Shown: positions 1 to 6,782, counted from the stretch's first letter. The stretch is 7,598 nucleotides of DNA from Ruminococcaceae bacterium UBA6857 (GCA_002451715.1 DKDD01000037.1:1-7598), one strand, 5' to 3'. Program-made: numbers and translations. Notes: generated from the letters alone by a model not told the origin.

Positions 1-1
1 T

Positions 2-7
2 TATAAT
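2..7 (+). promoter_or_regulatory. -10 box of the sanA-like operon promoter
   Basis: A perfect TATAAT hexamer lies 31 nt before the first start codon, which predicts a transcript start near position 14 and a short leader. The matching -35 box would fall outside the window, so only half of the promoter can be judged. AT-rich DNA makes chance matches possible. Confidence 0.5.
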
Positions 8-38
8 AAATTCAGAAAAAAGAAAAGGACGGTCAAAG

Positions 39-674
39 ATGAAAAAGAAAAACAAAAGAAAGCTTTCAAAAACCGCAAAACGAATAATCGCCCTTTTTCT
101 TGCCGTTGTTCTTGCCGGCGGCGGCTATGTCCTCAGCGTGAATTTTTATGTGATACTTTCGCAAAAGAAAAACATAATCAGTCTTGAAGAAGCCTCGCAT
201 ATGGATAAAGTTGATTATGTTCTTGTGCTCGGCTGCGGCGTTCGGGAGGACGGCGAACCGTCACATATGCTTTATGAGCGGCTCAAAAGGGGAGCGGAAG
301 TTCTTGAAAATGTGAACGGCGCAAAGCTTCTGCTTACAGGCGACAACAGCGGCGAAAGCTATAACGAACTTGCCGCAATGAAGCGCGTCAGCCTTGAAAA
401 CGGCGTAAAAGAAGAACAAATGGTGATTGACGATTTCGGCTTTTCAACCTATGAAAGCCTTTATAACGCGAAGAATAATTTTTCCGCAAAAAAGATAATC
501 ATAATCACACAGCCTTGTCATATGTACCGCGCGCTGTACATTGCGAACAAGCTCGGCATCGAAGCCTACGGCGTAACGGCGTATCTTCCGTTTTACCCGA
601 TGCAGATCATCTGGTCACTGCGTGAGGTACTTGCAAGGAATAAGGACTTTTTGCTCTGTATGTTCAGCAGCTGA
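39..674 (+). CDS. SanA/YdcF-like DUF218 membrane-anchored protein
   Basis: This 211-residue protein has a basic N-terminus, one transmembrane segment (about residues 14-36), then a DUF218 domain (about 58-190) expected outside the membrane. Recognisable family motifs are the opening strand VDYVLVLGCGV, the TGDNSGESYNE loop, the DDFGFSTYESLYNAK segment, and ITQPCHMYRALYIANKLGI, followed by a family-typical REVLARNKDFL near the end. E. coli SanA is linked to envelope barrier function (vancomycin exclusion at high temperature); no enzymatic reaction is firmly established for this branch. The start is supported by AGGA at 27-30 region, about 9 nt upstream. The protein stops soon after the REVLAR motif and seems to lack the short tail seen in many clostridial relatives (recalled, not computed). 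The next gene follows in the same frame 12 nt after the TGA stop, so the two are probably co-transcribed and translationally coupled. Family assignment is confident; cellular role is not. Confidence 0.85.
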   Translation: MKKKNKRKLSKTAKRIIALFLAVVLAGGGYVLSVNFYVILSQKKNIISLEEASHMDKVDYVLVLGCGVREDGEPSHMLYERLKRGAEVLENVNGAKLLLTGDNSGESYNELAAMKRVSLENGVKEEQMVIDDFGFSTYESLYNAKNNFSAKKIIIITQPCHMYRALYIANKLGIEAYGVTAYLPFYPMQIIWSLREVLARNKDFLLCMFSS

Positions 675-680
675 GGAGGT
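675..680 (+). promoter_or_regulatory. Ribosome binding site GGAGGT deciding the start at 687
   Basis: A full-strength GGAGGT directly abuts the TGA stop of the SanA-like gene and sits 6 nt before ATG 687. Because the upstream and downstream genes are in the same frame, this site is the main evidence that the TGA is a true stop followed by re-initiation, rather than a readthrough codon inside one long protein. Confidence 0.85.
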
Positions 681-686
681 GAAAAA

Positions 687-1106
687 ATGAAAAAAGCAAT
701 CGCAGTTGTTCTCGTCTTGGTTCTTATTGTCGGTGTATTTTTTGCAGGTCTATTTGTCGGAACATATAAACCCGGCTATGACCTTGAAAAGAGTACAGTC
801 TATTCCGACGAGGATATTCAAGAATGTGCAAAACTTGCCGAAAAAGATTTTCATTCCGGTGAAGTTAAACGTTATCCTGTAAAAATTTATTACAGCGATA
901 AATGGCTCGATGACGCAAAGTCATTCCTTAATCAGATTGACGGTGTGGACGATGTGAAGAATATCCTTGTAATCAGAGCGGATTACCTGACAGGAAAGGA
1001 AACGCAGTCATTGGAACCGTATTCATATTTTTCCGGCTGGAATTTTGTTTTCTATCGTAAAGACGCAAGCAGCCCGTGGGTACTTTATACACAAGGTTAT
1101 GCGTAA
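687..1106 (+). CDS. Small membrane-anchored extracellular protein, unknown function
   Basis: This 139-residue protein starts with MKK and a long hydrophobic stretch (about residues 4-26, rich in V, L, I, F), which is an uncleaved signal anchor or signal peptide. There is no lipobox cysteine. The remaining ~110 residues are soluble and mixed polar/aromatic: a helix-like part around YSDEDIQECAKLAEKDF, then strand-like segments around KRYPVKIYYSD and KNILVIRADYL, ending in a Trp/Tyr-rich part (GWNFVFYRKD, PWVLYTQGY). The pattern resembles small secreted clostridial domains that begin with an 'S-[ED]-[ED]-D-I' helix and end in 'W.....R....PW.L...GY', but I cannot name a family with certainty. It is the second gene of the SanA-like operon and ends in TAATAA just before a strong terminator. 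An envelope-associated role alongside SanA is an inference from position only. Confidence 0.75.
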   Translation: MKKAIAVVLVLVLIVGVFFAGLFVGTYKPGYDLEKSTVYSDEDIQECAKLAEKDFHSGEVKRYPVKIYYSDKWLDDAKSFLNQIDGVDDVKNILVIRADYLTGKETQSLEPYSYFSGWNFVFYRKDASSPWVLYTQGYA

Positions 1107-1113
1107 TAAGCGG

Positions 1114-1166
1114 TACTGCCGTGAAAAGGACAATCACAGTTGTTTTTCATGAAAGCAGTATTTTTT
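1114..1166 (+). terminator. Rho-independent terminator of the sanA-like operon
   Basis: The 5' arm TACTGCCGTGAAAA (1114-1127) pairs with TTTTCATG (1144-1151) and GCAGTA (1155-1160), with only a 3-nt AAA bulge (1152-1154) and one G-U pair. This gives about 14 base pairs around a 16-nt loop. It is followed directly by TTTTTT (1161-1166). The element lies 7 nt after the tandem TAATAA stop, as expected for the end of this two-gene unit. Confidence 0.8.
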
Positions 1167-1201
1167 ATAAGACCAAGGAAAAACAAAAATCACACCAATA
1201 T

Positions 1202-1250
1202 AAAAACTGTCGCAAAGGTGAAAACCGATGCGACAGTTTGTCTTTTTATT
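1202..1250. terminator. Bidirectional terminator between convergent genes
   Basis: An 11-bp perfect stem AAACTGTCGCA (1204-1214) / TGCGACAGTTT (1229-1239) encloses a second small stem GGT/ACC (1217-1219, 1224-1226) capped by a GAAA tetraloop (1220-1223). Plus-strand transcripts leave the hairpin into TTTGTCTTTTTATT; minus-strand transcripts leave it into a TTTTTATATT stretch. It lies 5 nt beyond the GH31 stop codon, so it is the natural terminator of the minus-strand glycosidase gene and a backup terminator for the plus-strand operon. Confidence 0.88.
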
Positions 1251-1255
1251 AAGTC

Positions 1256-3676
1256 TTACAGTAATACTTCCTCAATCGGACCCTTGAACGCTTCGTCGTT
1301 CAGCGGGAACGGGGAGGAGATATCCTTGATGAATTTTCCGAGCGTTGCCTGCTTGAGCATTGTCGGAAGCTGATATTTTGAAAGAAGTTCGATTACGCAC
1401 TCTTTTTTGTCTCTGCTCTGTCTCGCCTCAAAAGCTTTGAACTCAATTTCAACTTCGGTGTTTGACGGAACGGAAGCGAGCGTGATTGTTGTTTTGCCCT
1501 CTTTGTGTTCGGGCGCAACACTCTTTTTTCTTCCGCCGACTTTGACGGAGATCTCCTTTGCACTGCTGATGTCGTCAAAGATAAGCTTCCATTCGCGCTT
1601 TTCGGGAATAACCGAAAGGTCGCCCTTTGCCGGGTTAATTCTGAAAAGGAGGTCTTTTCCTGCTTCTCTGACGGAAAGAACGGTTTCGGCATATGCGCCG
1701 TCTTCAAACTTCATCGTTTCGCCGTCGTCTTCATAAAGAGTAAAAGCGTTTGTGCCGCGGAAAATGCGCACCAAAAGCTTTTCTGGGTTTGCAATGTCGT
1801 TCGTTCTGTCGTTTTGCGACATTGGAACGATTGCGCCCTCTTTTGCAAGAACGGGAAGCGCGTCAATGTCTCTGTACATTGTCACAAAGCGACCGCCCTC
1901 ATAAATTCTTCCCGTGTACCAATCCGTCCATCTGCCTTTCGGAAGCCAGACCTTTGTCGGCGCAAGGAAAGTGCGTTTGTCCATCGGCTTTGTTACGGGG
2001 CAAACCATAAGCTCACTGCCGAAGAAGAACTGATTCGGAACTTCATAAGCCGCCTTTTCGGTCGGATATGAATAATACATCGGTTCGCAAAGGGCAAGAC
2101 CCTCTTCATGCGTGCGGCGGTTAATTGAATAGATATACGGAATGAGGGCGTGACGTTCACGGAGTGCATTTACTGCCGCGGTGTTCGCCGCAAAGCAGTA
2201 TTTCCAAGGTTCTTTGCCCATGAATTCGTCCTTTGTTGAATGAAGCCGCATAATAGGACTAAATTCGCCAAGCTGCACCCAACGCACATAAAGTTCATCG
2301 TTTCGAGAGCCGAGCTGATGACCGCCGATGTCGTGGCTCCACCATGTGTAGCCAACGTTGGTTGCGTTCGCCGTGAAGTACGGCTGAAAATCAAGACTCT
2401 TCCAGCTGATGATTGTGTCGCCGGAAAAACCGAGCGGATAGCGGTGCGAGCCGACTTCCGCAAAGCGCGAAAGAATCAGCGGACGCTTGTCTTTTGAAGC
2501 AAGGTCGAGCGTATGGTAATGGTTGAGTGCCCAAAGGGGATCAAGGCCCTTAATTTTTGTGTCGCGCTCCTGCTGCCAGTCAATCCACCAAAAATCAACG
2601 CCGTCGTTTTCATAAGGCTTGTGTAAAAATTTGAAGTAGCCTTCGATGAATTTCGGGTCGGTGATGTCAAAAGCAATGCGCTTTTTCGTCTTCGGGTCAA
2701 TACCCATAAACTTTGCAAATTCTTCATACTGATCTTCAAACGGACGAACGCCCTGTGCCGGGTGAAGGTTGACGGTAACCTTGAAGTTCTTTTCGTGAAG
2801 CCAGTTTCAAAGTGCCTTGTAATCCGGGAAAAGTTCGGTGTTCCAGCTGTATCCCGTCCAGCCCTGACTTTGGAAAATTTCGGCGATGTTTTTATAAGGA
2901 AGTCCGTTTTCGCGGCGATAGTATGCGTTTTCTTTTCCGAAGCGTTCAATAACGTCAACCCAGTGCCAGTCCATGTCGATTGTTGCAACAGAAATCGGAA
3001 TCTCCTTGTCAAGGAAGTTTTGCATAAGGTCAACGTATTCCTGCTGACTGTAATCTTTGTATCTGCTCCACCAGTTACCGAGACAGTAGCGCGGAACAAG
3101 GGGAACAGAGCCGCAAAGCTTGAAAAATTCTTTAAGGCAGCCTCTGAAATCGTTGCCGAAAGCAAGGTAGTATTCGTCCTTTTGAACTTTTCTTCTTTCT
3201 TTCATCGTTCCGTCTTCACACATGATGACGGTTTTGGAATCGTCAATAACCGAAACGCCGTTTTTGCTCATGAGTCCTTCGCCGAGCTTTACACTGCCGT
3301 TAATCATGTCAAGCGTGCGGTAAGTACCTTTGAGGTTTCCGGACTTGAAATCGGTAACGGTTCGTGAATCTTTGAGCGTTATGCTTTCAACTTTTTCTTT
3401 TGTGAAGTCAAAAAGAAAAATTGCGTCTTCGGTAGAAATTTTGAGCTTTCTTTTGCTTTCGGTAACTTTGAAAGCGGGCTTTGAAAAATCGCGGCAAATC
3501 ACCGTTTGGGTTGCTTCGTCGGTAAAAATACGCTTTTTGTCCTTTTCAATGCGCAAAATTCTTGAAGAAAGAACCGAAAAACGATAGTCGCCCTTTTGAA
3601 TAACAAATTCATCGGGCGTTTTGCTTTTAAAGTTTTGAGAAAATTTGCTTGAAAAATACGGTGAAAGTTCTTGCAT
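1256..3676 (-). pseudogene. GH31 alpha-glycosidase interrupted by one in-frame TGA
   Basis: Read as one frame this is 806 codons with a single TGA at codon 290 (2807-2809). Both halves are in the same frame and match one GH31 protein. GH31 enzymes hydrolyse alpha-glucosides or alpha-xylosides with retention; no signal peptide is visible, so action would be cytoplasmic. Order: N-terminal beta-sandwich (about 1-200), then the (beta/alpha)8 barrel with TIDMDWHWV (Asp234/Asp236 region), WTGYSWNTELFPD, NLHPAQGVRPFED, the nucleophile motif DFWWIDWQQ (Asp366), the acid/base motif GFSGDT (Asp420), and TWWSHDIGGH, then C-terminal beta-sandwiches and a 60-residue tail. The start at 3676 is chosen because AAAGGA lies 8 nt upstream and the promoter covers the alternative start at 3751. 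The 289-residue N-terminal product would lack both catalytic aspartates. An internal ATG (2707) has no good ribosome site. Substrate is not predictable here. A sequencing error or strain-specific mutation is possible. Confidence 0.85.
2807..2809 (-). other. In-frame TGA nonsense codon inside GH31
   Basis: The coding-strand context reads ...FPDYKAL, TGA, NWLHEKNF... In relatives as I recall them this helix reads like FPDPKAFLDWLHE, so the lost residue would most likely be a hydrophobic or polar helix residue such as Leu; TTA to TGA is a single-base change. No frameshift, repeat or insertion accompanies it. Confidence 0.9.
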
Positions 3677-3684
3677 AATATTTT

Positions 3685-3690
3685 TCCTTT
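3685..3690 (-). promoter_or_regulatory. Ribosome binding site selecting GH31 start 3676
   Basis: AAAGGA on the minus strand ends 8 nt before the ATG at 3676-3674. No comparable site precedes the longer in-frame start at 3751, whose extra 25 residues would be translated promoter DNA. Confidence 0.7.
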
Positions 3691-3722
3691 CGTTCGCTTT
3701 CGCGTAAAAGATACTGATAACA

Positions 3723-3751
3723 ATAATACTATAAATAGTCGACCATTTCAA
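3723..3751 (-). promoter_or_regulatory. Sigma-A-type promoter of the GH31 gene
   Basis: On the minus strand TTGAAA (3751-3746) and TATTAT (3728-3723) are separated by exactly 17 nt, predicting a transcript start near 3716 and a leader of about 40 nt before ATG 3676. The alternative upstream start codon at 3751 overlaps the -35 box and so cannot be on this transcript. Within the spacer, ACTAT-aa-ATAGT (3728-3739) is a perfect 5-bp inverted repeat that could be part of an operator, though in such AT-rich DNA it may be chance. Confidence 0.65.
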
Positions 3752-3845
3752 GAAGAATGCCGTTTTTCGGCAAAAACAACCAAAAAGAAGGCAAAATTTT
3801 CTACACCCAAAGAATCAACCTTAACCGAAATTAAAACAAAAATCT

Positions 3846-3875
3846 GTGGAATTTATCTCCCCGATGTGATACAAT
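3846..3875 (+). promoter_or_regulatory. Probable extended -10 promoter of trkA-trkH
   Basis: TACAAT (3870-3875) is preceded by TG one base upstream (3867-3868), giving an extended -10 element TGATACAAT. The best -35 candidate, GTGGAA (3846-3851), is weak with an 18-nt spacer, which fits an extended -10 promoter that needs little -35 contact. Predicted transcript start is near 3882, giving a leader of about 39 nt. Confidence 0.55.
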
Positions 3876-3886
3876 ATTCAGACGTA

Positions 3887-3904
3887 CAAACAGCTTTCTG
3901 TTTG
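3887..3904 (+). promoter_or_regulatory. Hairpin in the trkA leader
   Basis: CAAACAG (3887-3893) and CTGTTTG (3898-3904) form a perfect 7-bp stem with a CTTT loop. It begins about 5 nt after the predicted transcript start and ends 4 nt before the GGAGG ribosome site (3909-3913). It could stabilise the 5' end of the mRNA, influence ribosome access, or as DNA serve as an operator. There is no T-tract, so it is not a terminator. Confidence 0.5.
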
Positions 3905-3920
3905 ATTCGGAGGAAAAGTC

Positions 3921-5279
3921 ATGAATATTATTATTGTCGGTTGCGGAAAGGTCGGTTCAACCCTTGCGGAACAGCTTGCGTCCGAAGGTCACGACATAAC
4001 CGTTATTGATACTAATCCCGACGCCGTCGCCCGCGTAACGGAAGTTGCCGATGTTATGGGCGTTGAAGGCAACGGCGTTGTTTATTACGTTCAAAAAGAA
4101 GCCGGAATCGAATATGCCGATATGTTCATTGCGATGACAGGTTCGGATGAACTCAATTTGCTTTGCTGCTTAATTGCAAAAAAATCTTCGTCTTGCCGAA
4201 CAATCGCGCGTGTGCGTAACCCGGACTATCTCACCGAGCGCGGCTTTATCAAAGAAAAGCTCGGAATTTCAATGATAATCAATCCGGAAATGGAAGCCGC
4301 AAACGAAATTACGCGCCTTTTCACAATTCCGTCGGCAATCTCTGTCGATACCTTTGCAAGAGGCAGAATAGAACTTCTTGAAACAAGGCTTCCGATCGGT
4401 TCGCCGATTGCGGGCTCACCGATTAAATCCGCTTTGGGAAAACTTTCCGGAAAAATCCTCATTTGCGCAATCGAACGCGGAAAAGACGTGATTATCCCCA
4501 CCGGAGACACGATTTTGGAAGAGGGAGACAAAATTTCCTTTGTTGCCACCCACAAAGACTCCGGTGCATTCTTCAAAAAAGCCGGAATCGCAAAAAACCA
4601 CATCAAAACGATTATCATCGTCGGCGGCGGAAAAATCACGTTCTATCTTGCAAAAAAACTTTCCGAATACGGTTTTCGTGTCAAAATTATCGAAAAAAAC
4701 CGCGAACATTGCGAATTTCTCAATTCAATGCTTCCGGGCGGCGTTGTAATCATCAACGGCGACGGCAGCGATCAGCGCCTTTTGCTTGAAGAGGGCATTG
4801 CCGACGCGGACGGTTTTGCTTCGATAACCGATATTGACGAAGAAAACATCATGCTTTCGCTTTATGTTGACGCAAACTTCAAAGCGAAAACCGTGACAAA
4901 AATCAACAAACTTAACTTTGAGGGAATCATTGACCGCCTTTCCCTCGGTTCGGTAATTTATCCGAAATATATCACTTCCGAAATGATTATAAGCTATGTT
5001 CGTGCGCTTGAAAATTCAACGGGAAGCGGCGTTCAAACGCTTTATAACATTGTTTCCGGAAAGGTTCAGGCGCTTGAATTTACCGTTCGAACCGAAAGCA
5101 AGGCCGTCGGTGTTCCGCTTTGCGACCTCAACATTAAAAAGAACATTCTTCTTTGCTGCATAAGCCGACACGGAAAAATCATCATTCCCTCCGGTCAGGA
5201 TATGATTCAGGTCGGAGACAGCGTTGTTGTTGTAACAACCGACAGAACGCTCGGCGATTTAAAGGATATTGTAAGGTAA
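3921..5279 (+). CDS. trkA: TrkA, gating subunit of Trk potassium uptake
   Basis: This 452-residue cytoplasmic protein has the tandem layout of full-length TrkA: RCK_N (about 1-120), RCK_C (about 147-222), RCK_N (about 228-345), RCK_C (about 380-452). The first Rossmann fold shows the nucleotide motif Gly7-x-Gly9-x-x-Gly12 and Asp30 at the end of strand 2, as expected for NAD(H) binding. The second fold has Gly235-x-Gly237 but Thr240 where the third glycine usually is, with Glu258 as the acidic residue. TrkA assembles on the TrkH channel and controls K+ entry in response to bound nucleotides; the C-terminal RCK_C domains bind further ligands in many homologues. Start chosen at 3921 because GGAGG (3909-3913) sits 7 nt upstream. 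The TAA stop lies 5 nt before trkH, and the two genes form one transcription unit. Confidence 0.95.
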   Translation: MNIIIVGCGKVGSTLAEQLASEGHDITVIDTNPDAVARVTEVADVMGVEGNGVVYYVQKEAGIEYADMFIAMTGSDELNLLCCLIAKKSSSCRTIARVRNPDYLTERGFIKEKLGISMIINPEMEAANEITRLFTIPSAISVDTFARGRIELLETRLPIGSPIAGSPIKSALGKLSGKILICAIERGKDVIIPTGDTILEEGDKISFVATHKDSGAFFKKAGIAKNHIKTIIIVGGGKITFYLAKKLSEYGFRVKIIEKNREHCEFLNSMLPGGVVIINGDGSDQRLLLEEGIADADGFASITDIDEENIMLSLYVDANFKAKTVTKINKLNFEGIIDRLSLGSVIYPKYITSEMIISYVRALENSTGSGVQTLYNIVSGKVQALEFTVRTESKAVGVPLCDLNIKKNILLCCISRHGKIIIPSGQDMIQVGDSVVVVTTDRTLGDLKDIVR

Positions 5280-5284
5280 GTGCC

Positions 5285-6769
5285 ATGAATTATTTTATGA
5301 TATTGTATTTGCTTGGGCTTGTCTGCATTATTCAGGCGTGTTCAATGCTTCTTCCCGTTGCGGTCGGCCTTTTTTACGGCGAAAATGAATGGAAAGCTTA
5401 TGCCGTTGTTGCGGCCGTTTCGTTCGTGATTGGTCTTGCTCTTGCAATAAGAAAACCCAAAAGGAACGTCTTTTATGCAAAAGAAGGCTTTGTGACCGTT
5501 GCGCTTTCGTGGATTGTTTTAAGTCTTTCCGGTGCAGTTCCGTTTGTTTTAACAAAGGAGATTCCGTCCTATGTCGACGCCGTTTTTGAAGCCGCTTCGG
5601 GCTTTACAACAACCGGCGCAAGCATTTTGACAAACGTTGAAGCGCTTTCGCAAACCTCGCTTTTTTGGCGAAGTTTTACGCATTGGATCGGCGGAATGGG
5701 CGTTTTGGTCTTTCTTCTTGCCGTTGTTCCGCTTACGGGCGGCCACACAATGCAGCTCATGCGTGCGGAAAGTCCCGGCCCCTCGGTCGGAAAATTCGTT
5801 CCGAAAGTGCGCCAAACCGCGTTTATTTTGTATTCAATCTATTTTGCAATGACAATTCTTGAAATTGTTCTGCTTCTTGCCGGCGGAATGCCTTGGTTCG
5901 ATTCAATCTGCACCGCGTTCGGTACTGCCGGAACGGGCGGTTTCGCAATAAAAAACGCAAGCCTTGGTTTTTACCACAGCTTTTATCTTCAAGGTGTTGT
6001 AACCGTTTTCATGATTCTTTTCGCCGTGAATTTTACGGTTTACTATCTTTTGCTTGCAAAAAAATTCAAGCAGGCTTTCAAAAACGAAGAACTTTGGTGG
6101 TTCCTCGGAATTGTTGCCGTTTCCGTTTTTTGCATAACGCTCAATATCAAAAACGCGTGCTTTGGCGGAAGAACATATGAAGCGTTTCACCACGCGGCGT
6201 TTTCCGTCGCTTCGGTCATTTCAACAACCGGCTACGCAACAACCGATTTTGCAAAATGGCCGCAGTTTTCCCAATTCATTTTGTTTGTGCTGATGTTCAT
6301 CGGCGCAAGCGCGGGAAGTACCGGCGGCGGATTGAAAGTTTCAAGGCTCATATTGCTCCTTAAAAGCAGTATAAGAGAGATTTCAACAATTCTTCATCCG
6401 CGTTCGGTCAAAGCGGTCAAGCTTGACAACAAAAAAGTTGACGAGGCCGTTGTTAAAAACACAGCATCGTTTTTTGTCATTGCGATGATAATTTATTCAA
6501 TTTCGGTTTTTGTCGTCAGCCTTGACGGGTTTGATATGACAACTTCGATGACTGCCGTTGCCGCAACGATGAACAACATCGGACCGGGTCTTGCTCTCGT
6601 CGGACCTACCGGTAACTTTTCGGCGTTTTCAAATCTTTCAAAAATCGTCATGATTTTCGATATGCTCGCCGGAAGACTTGAGTATTTCCCGATTCTTGTT
6701 CTGTTTACTCCGTCAATTTGGAAAGACGGCTTTTTGGCTTTAAGAAGAAAGCTTCAAAGAAAACATTAA
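5285..6769 (+). CDS. trkH: TrkH-family potassium channel/transporter subunit
   Basis: This 494-residue membrane protein is the K+-conducting partner of TrkA and has the usual length for TrkH (about 480-500). It shows the four pore-loop repeats of the TrkH/KtrB superfamily: FTTTGAS (Gly111), TAGTGGF (Gly218/Gly219), STTGYA (Gly316) and NNIGPG (Gly433). Other family signatures are HWIGGMG, GGHTMQLMRAESPGP, GASAGSTGGGLK and the C-terminal AGRLEYFPILVLF. N-terminal hydrophobic helices start at once (MNYFMILYLLGL). The start at 5285 is chosen over a longer in-frame start at 5153, because the latter adds 44 basic, non-membrane residues that lie inside trkA. The ribosome site AAGG (5273-5276) overlaps the trkA end, so translation is probably coupled. 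Stop is TAA. Confidence 0.95.
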   Translation: MNYFMILYLLGLVCIIQACSMLLPVAVGLFYGENEWKAYAVVAAVSFVIGLALAIRKPKRNVFYAKEGFVTVALSWIVLSLSGAVPFVLTKEIPSYVDAVFEAASGFTTTGASILTNVEALSQTSLFWRSFTHWIGGMGVLVFLLAVVPLTGGHTMQLMRAESPGPSVGKFVPKVRQTAFILYSIYFAMTILEIVLLLAGGMPWFDSICTAFGTAGTGGFAIKNASLGFYHSFYLQGVVTVFMILFAVNFTVYYLLLAKKFKQAFKNEELWWFLGIVAVSVFCITLNIKNACFGGRTYEAFHHAAFSVASVISTTGYATTDFAKWPQFSQFILFVLMFIGASAGSTGGGLKVSRLILLLKSSIREISTILHPRSVKAVKLDNKKVDEAVVKNTASFFVIAMIIYSISVFVVSLDGFDMTTSMTAVAATMNNIGPGLALVGPTGNFSAFSNLSKIVMIFDMLAGRLEYFPILVLFTPSIWKDGFLALRRKLQRKH

Positions 6770-6782
6770 AAAGTAAAAAATT

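Larger units (their letters stand above)
3677..3920. promoter_or_regulatory. Divergent promoter region between GH31 and trkA
   Basis: This 244-bp gene-free stretch holds the GH31 promoter on the minus strand and the trkA promoter, leader hairpin and ribosome site on the plus strand. Between them (about 3752-3840) the DNA is A-rich on the plus strand. The only structure I see there is the palindrome TGCCG-TTTTT-CGGCA at 3758-3772, centred near -49 of the predicted GH31 transcript start. It has no T-tract on the plus strand, so a plus-strand terminator is unlikely; a regulator site is possible but unsupported. Confidence 0.6.

Noticed and set aside
1140..2497. Plus-strand open frames of 77-188 codons across the GH31 region
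   Set aside because: They are antisense to a clearly conserved protein, lack ribosome sites and have basic or low-complexity compositions typical of frame shadows.
2770..2809. TGA in GH31 read as selenocysteine
   Set aside because: A small hairpin (AAGGTT-accgtc-AACCTT on the coding strand) begins 24 nt after the TGA and has GU in its loop, loosely recalling a bacterial SECIS. However, the position lies in an ordinary helix of a non-redox enzyme and relatives have no cysteine there to my knowledge, so chance is far more likely.
3677..3751. Longer N-terminus for the GH31 protein beginning at 3751
   Set aside because: It overlaps the -35 box of a well-spaced promoter and lacks a ribosome site, whereas ATG 3676 has AAAGGA 8 nt upstream.
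3758..3772. TGCCG-TTTTT-CGGCA as a terminator
   Set aside because: The stem is only 5 bp and is not followed by a T-tract on the plus strand; on the minus strand it lies upstream of the GH31 promoter with no gene ending there.
4226..4789. Open frames on both strands within trkA
   Set aside because: They overlap conserved RCK domains in other frames and have no ribosome site or recognisable protein features.
5153..5284. Longer N-terminus for TrkH beginning at 5153
   Set aside because: The 44 extra residues are basic and lie entirely within the trkA coding region. ATG 5285 has AAGG upstream and leads directly into the first membrane helix.
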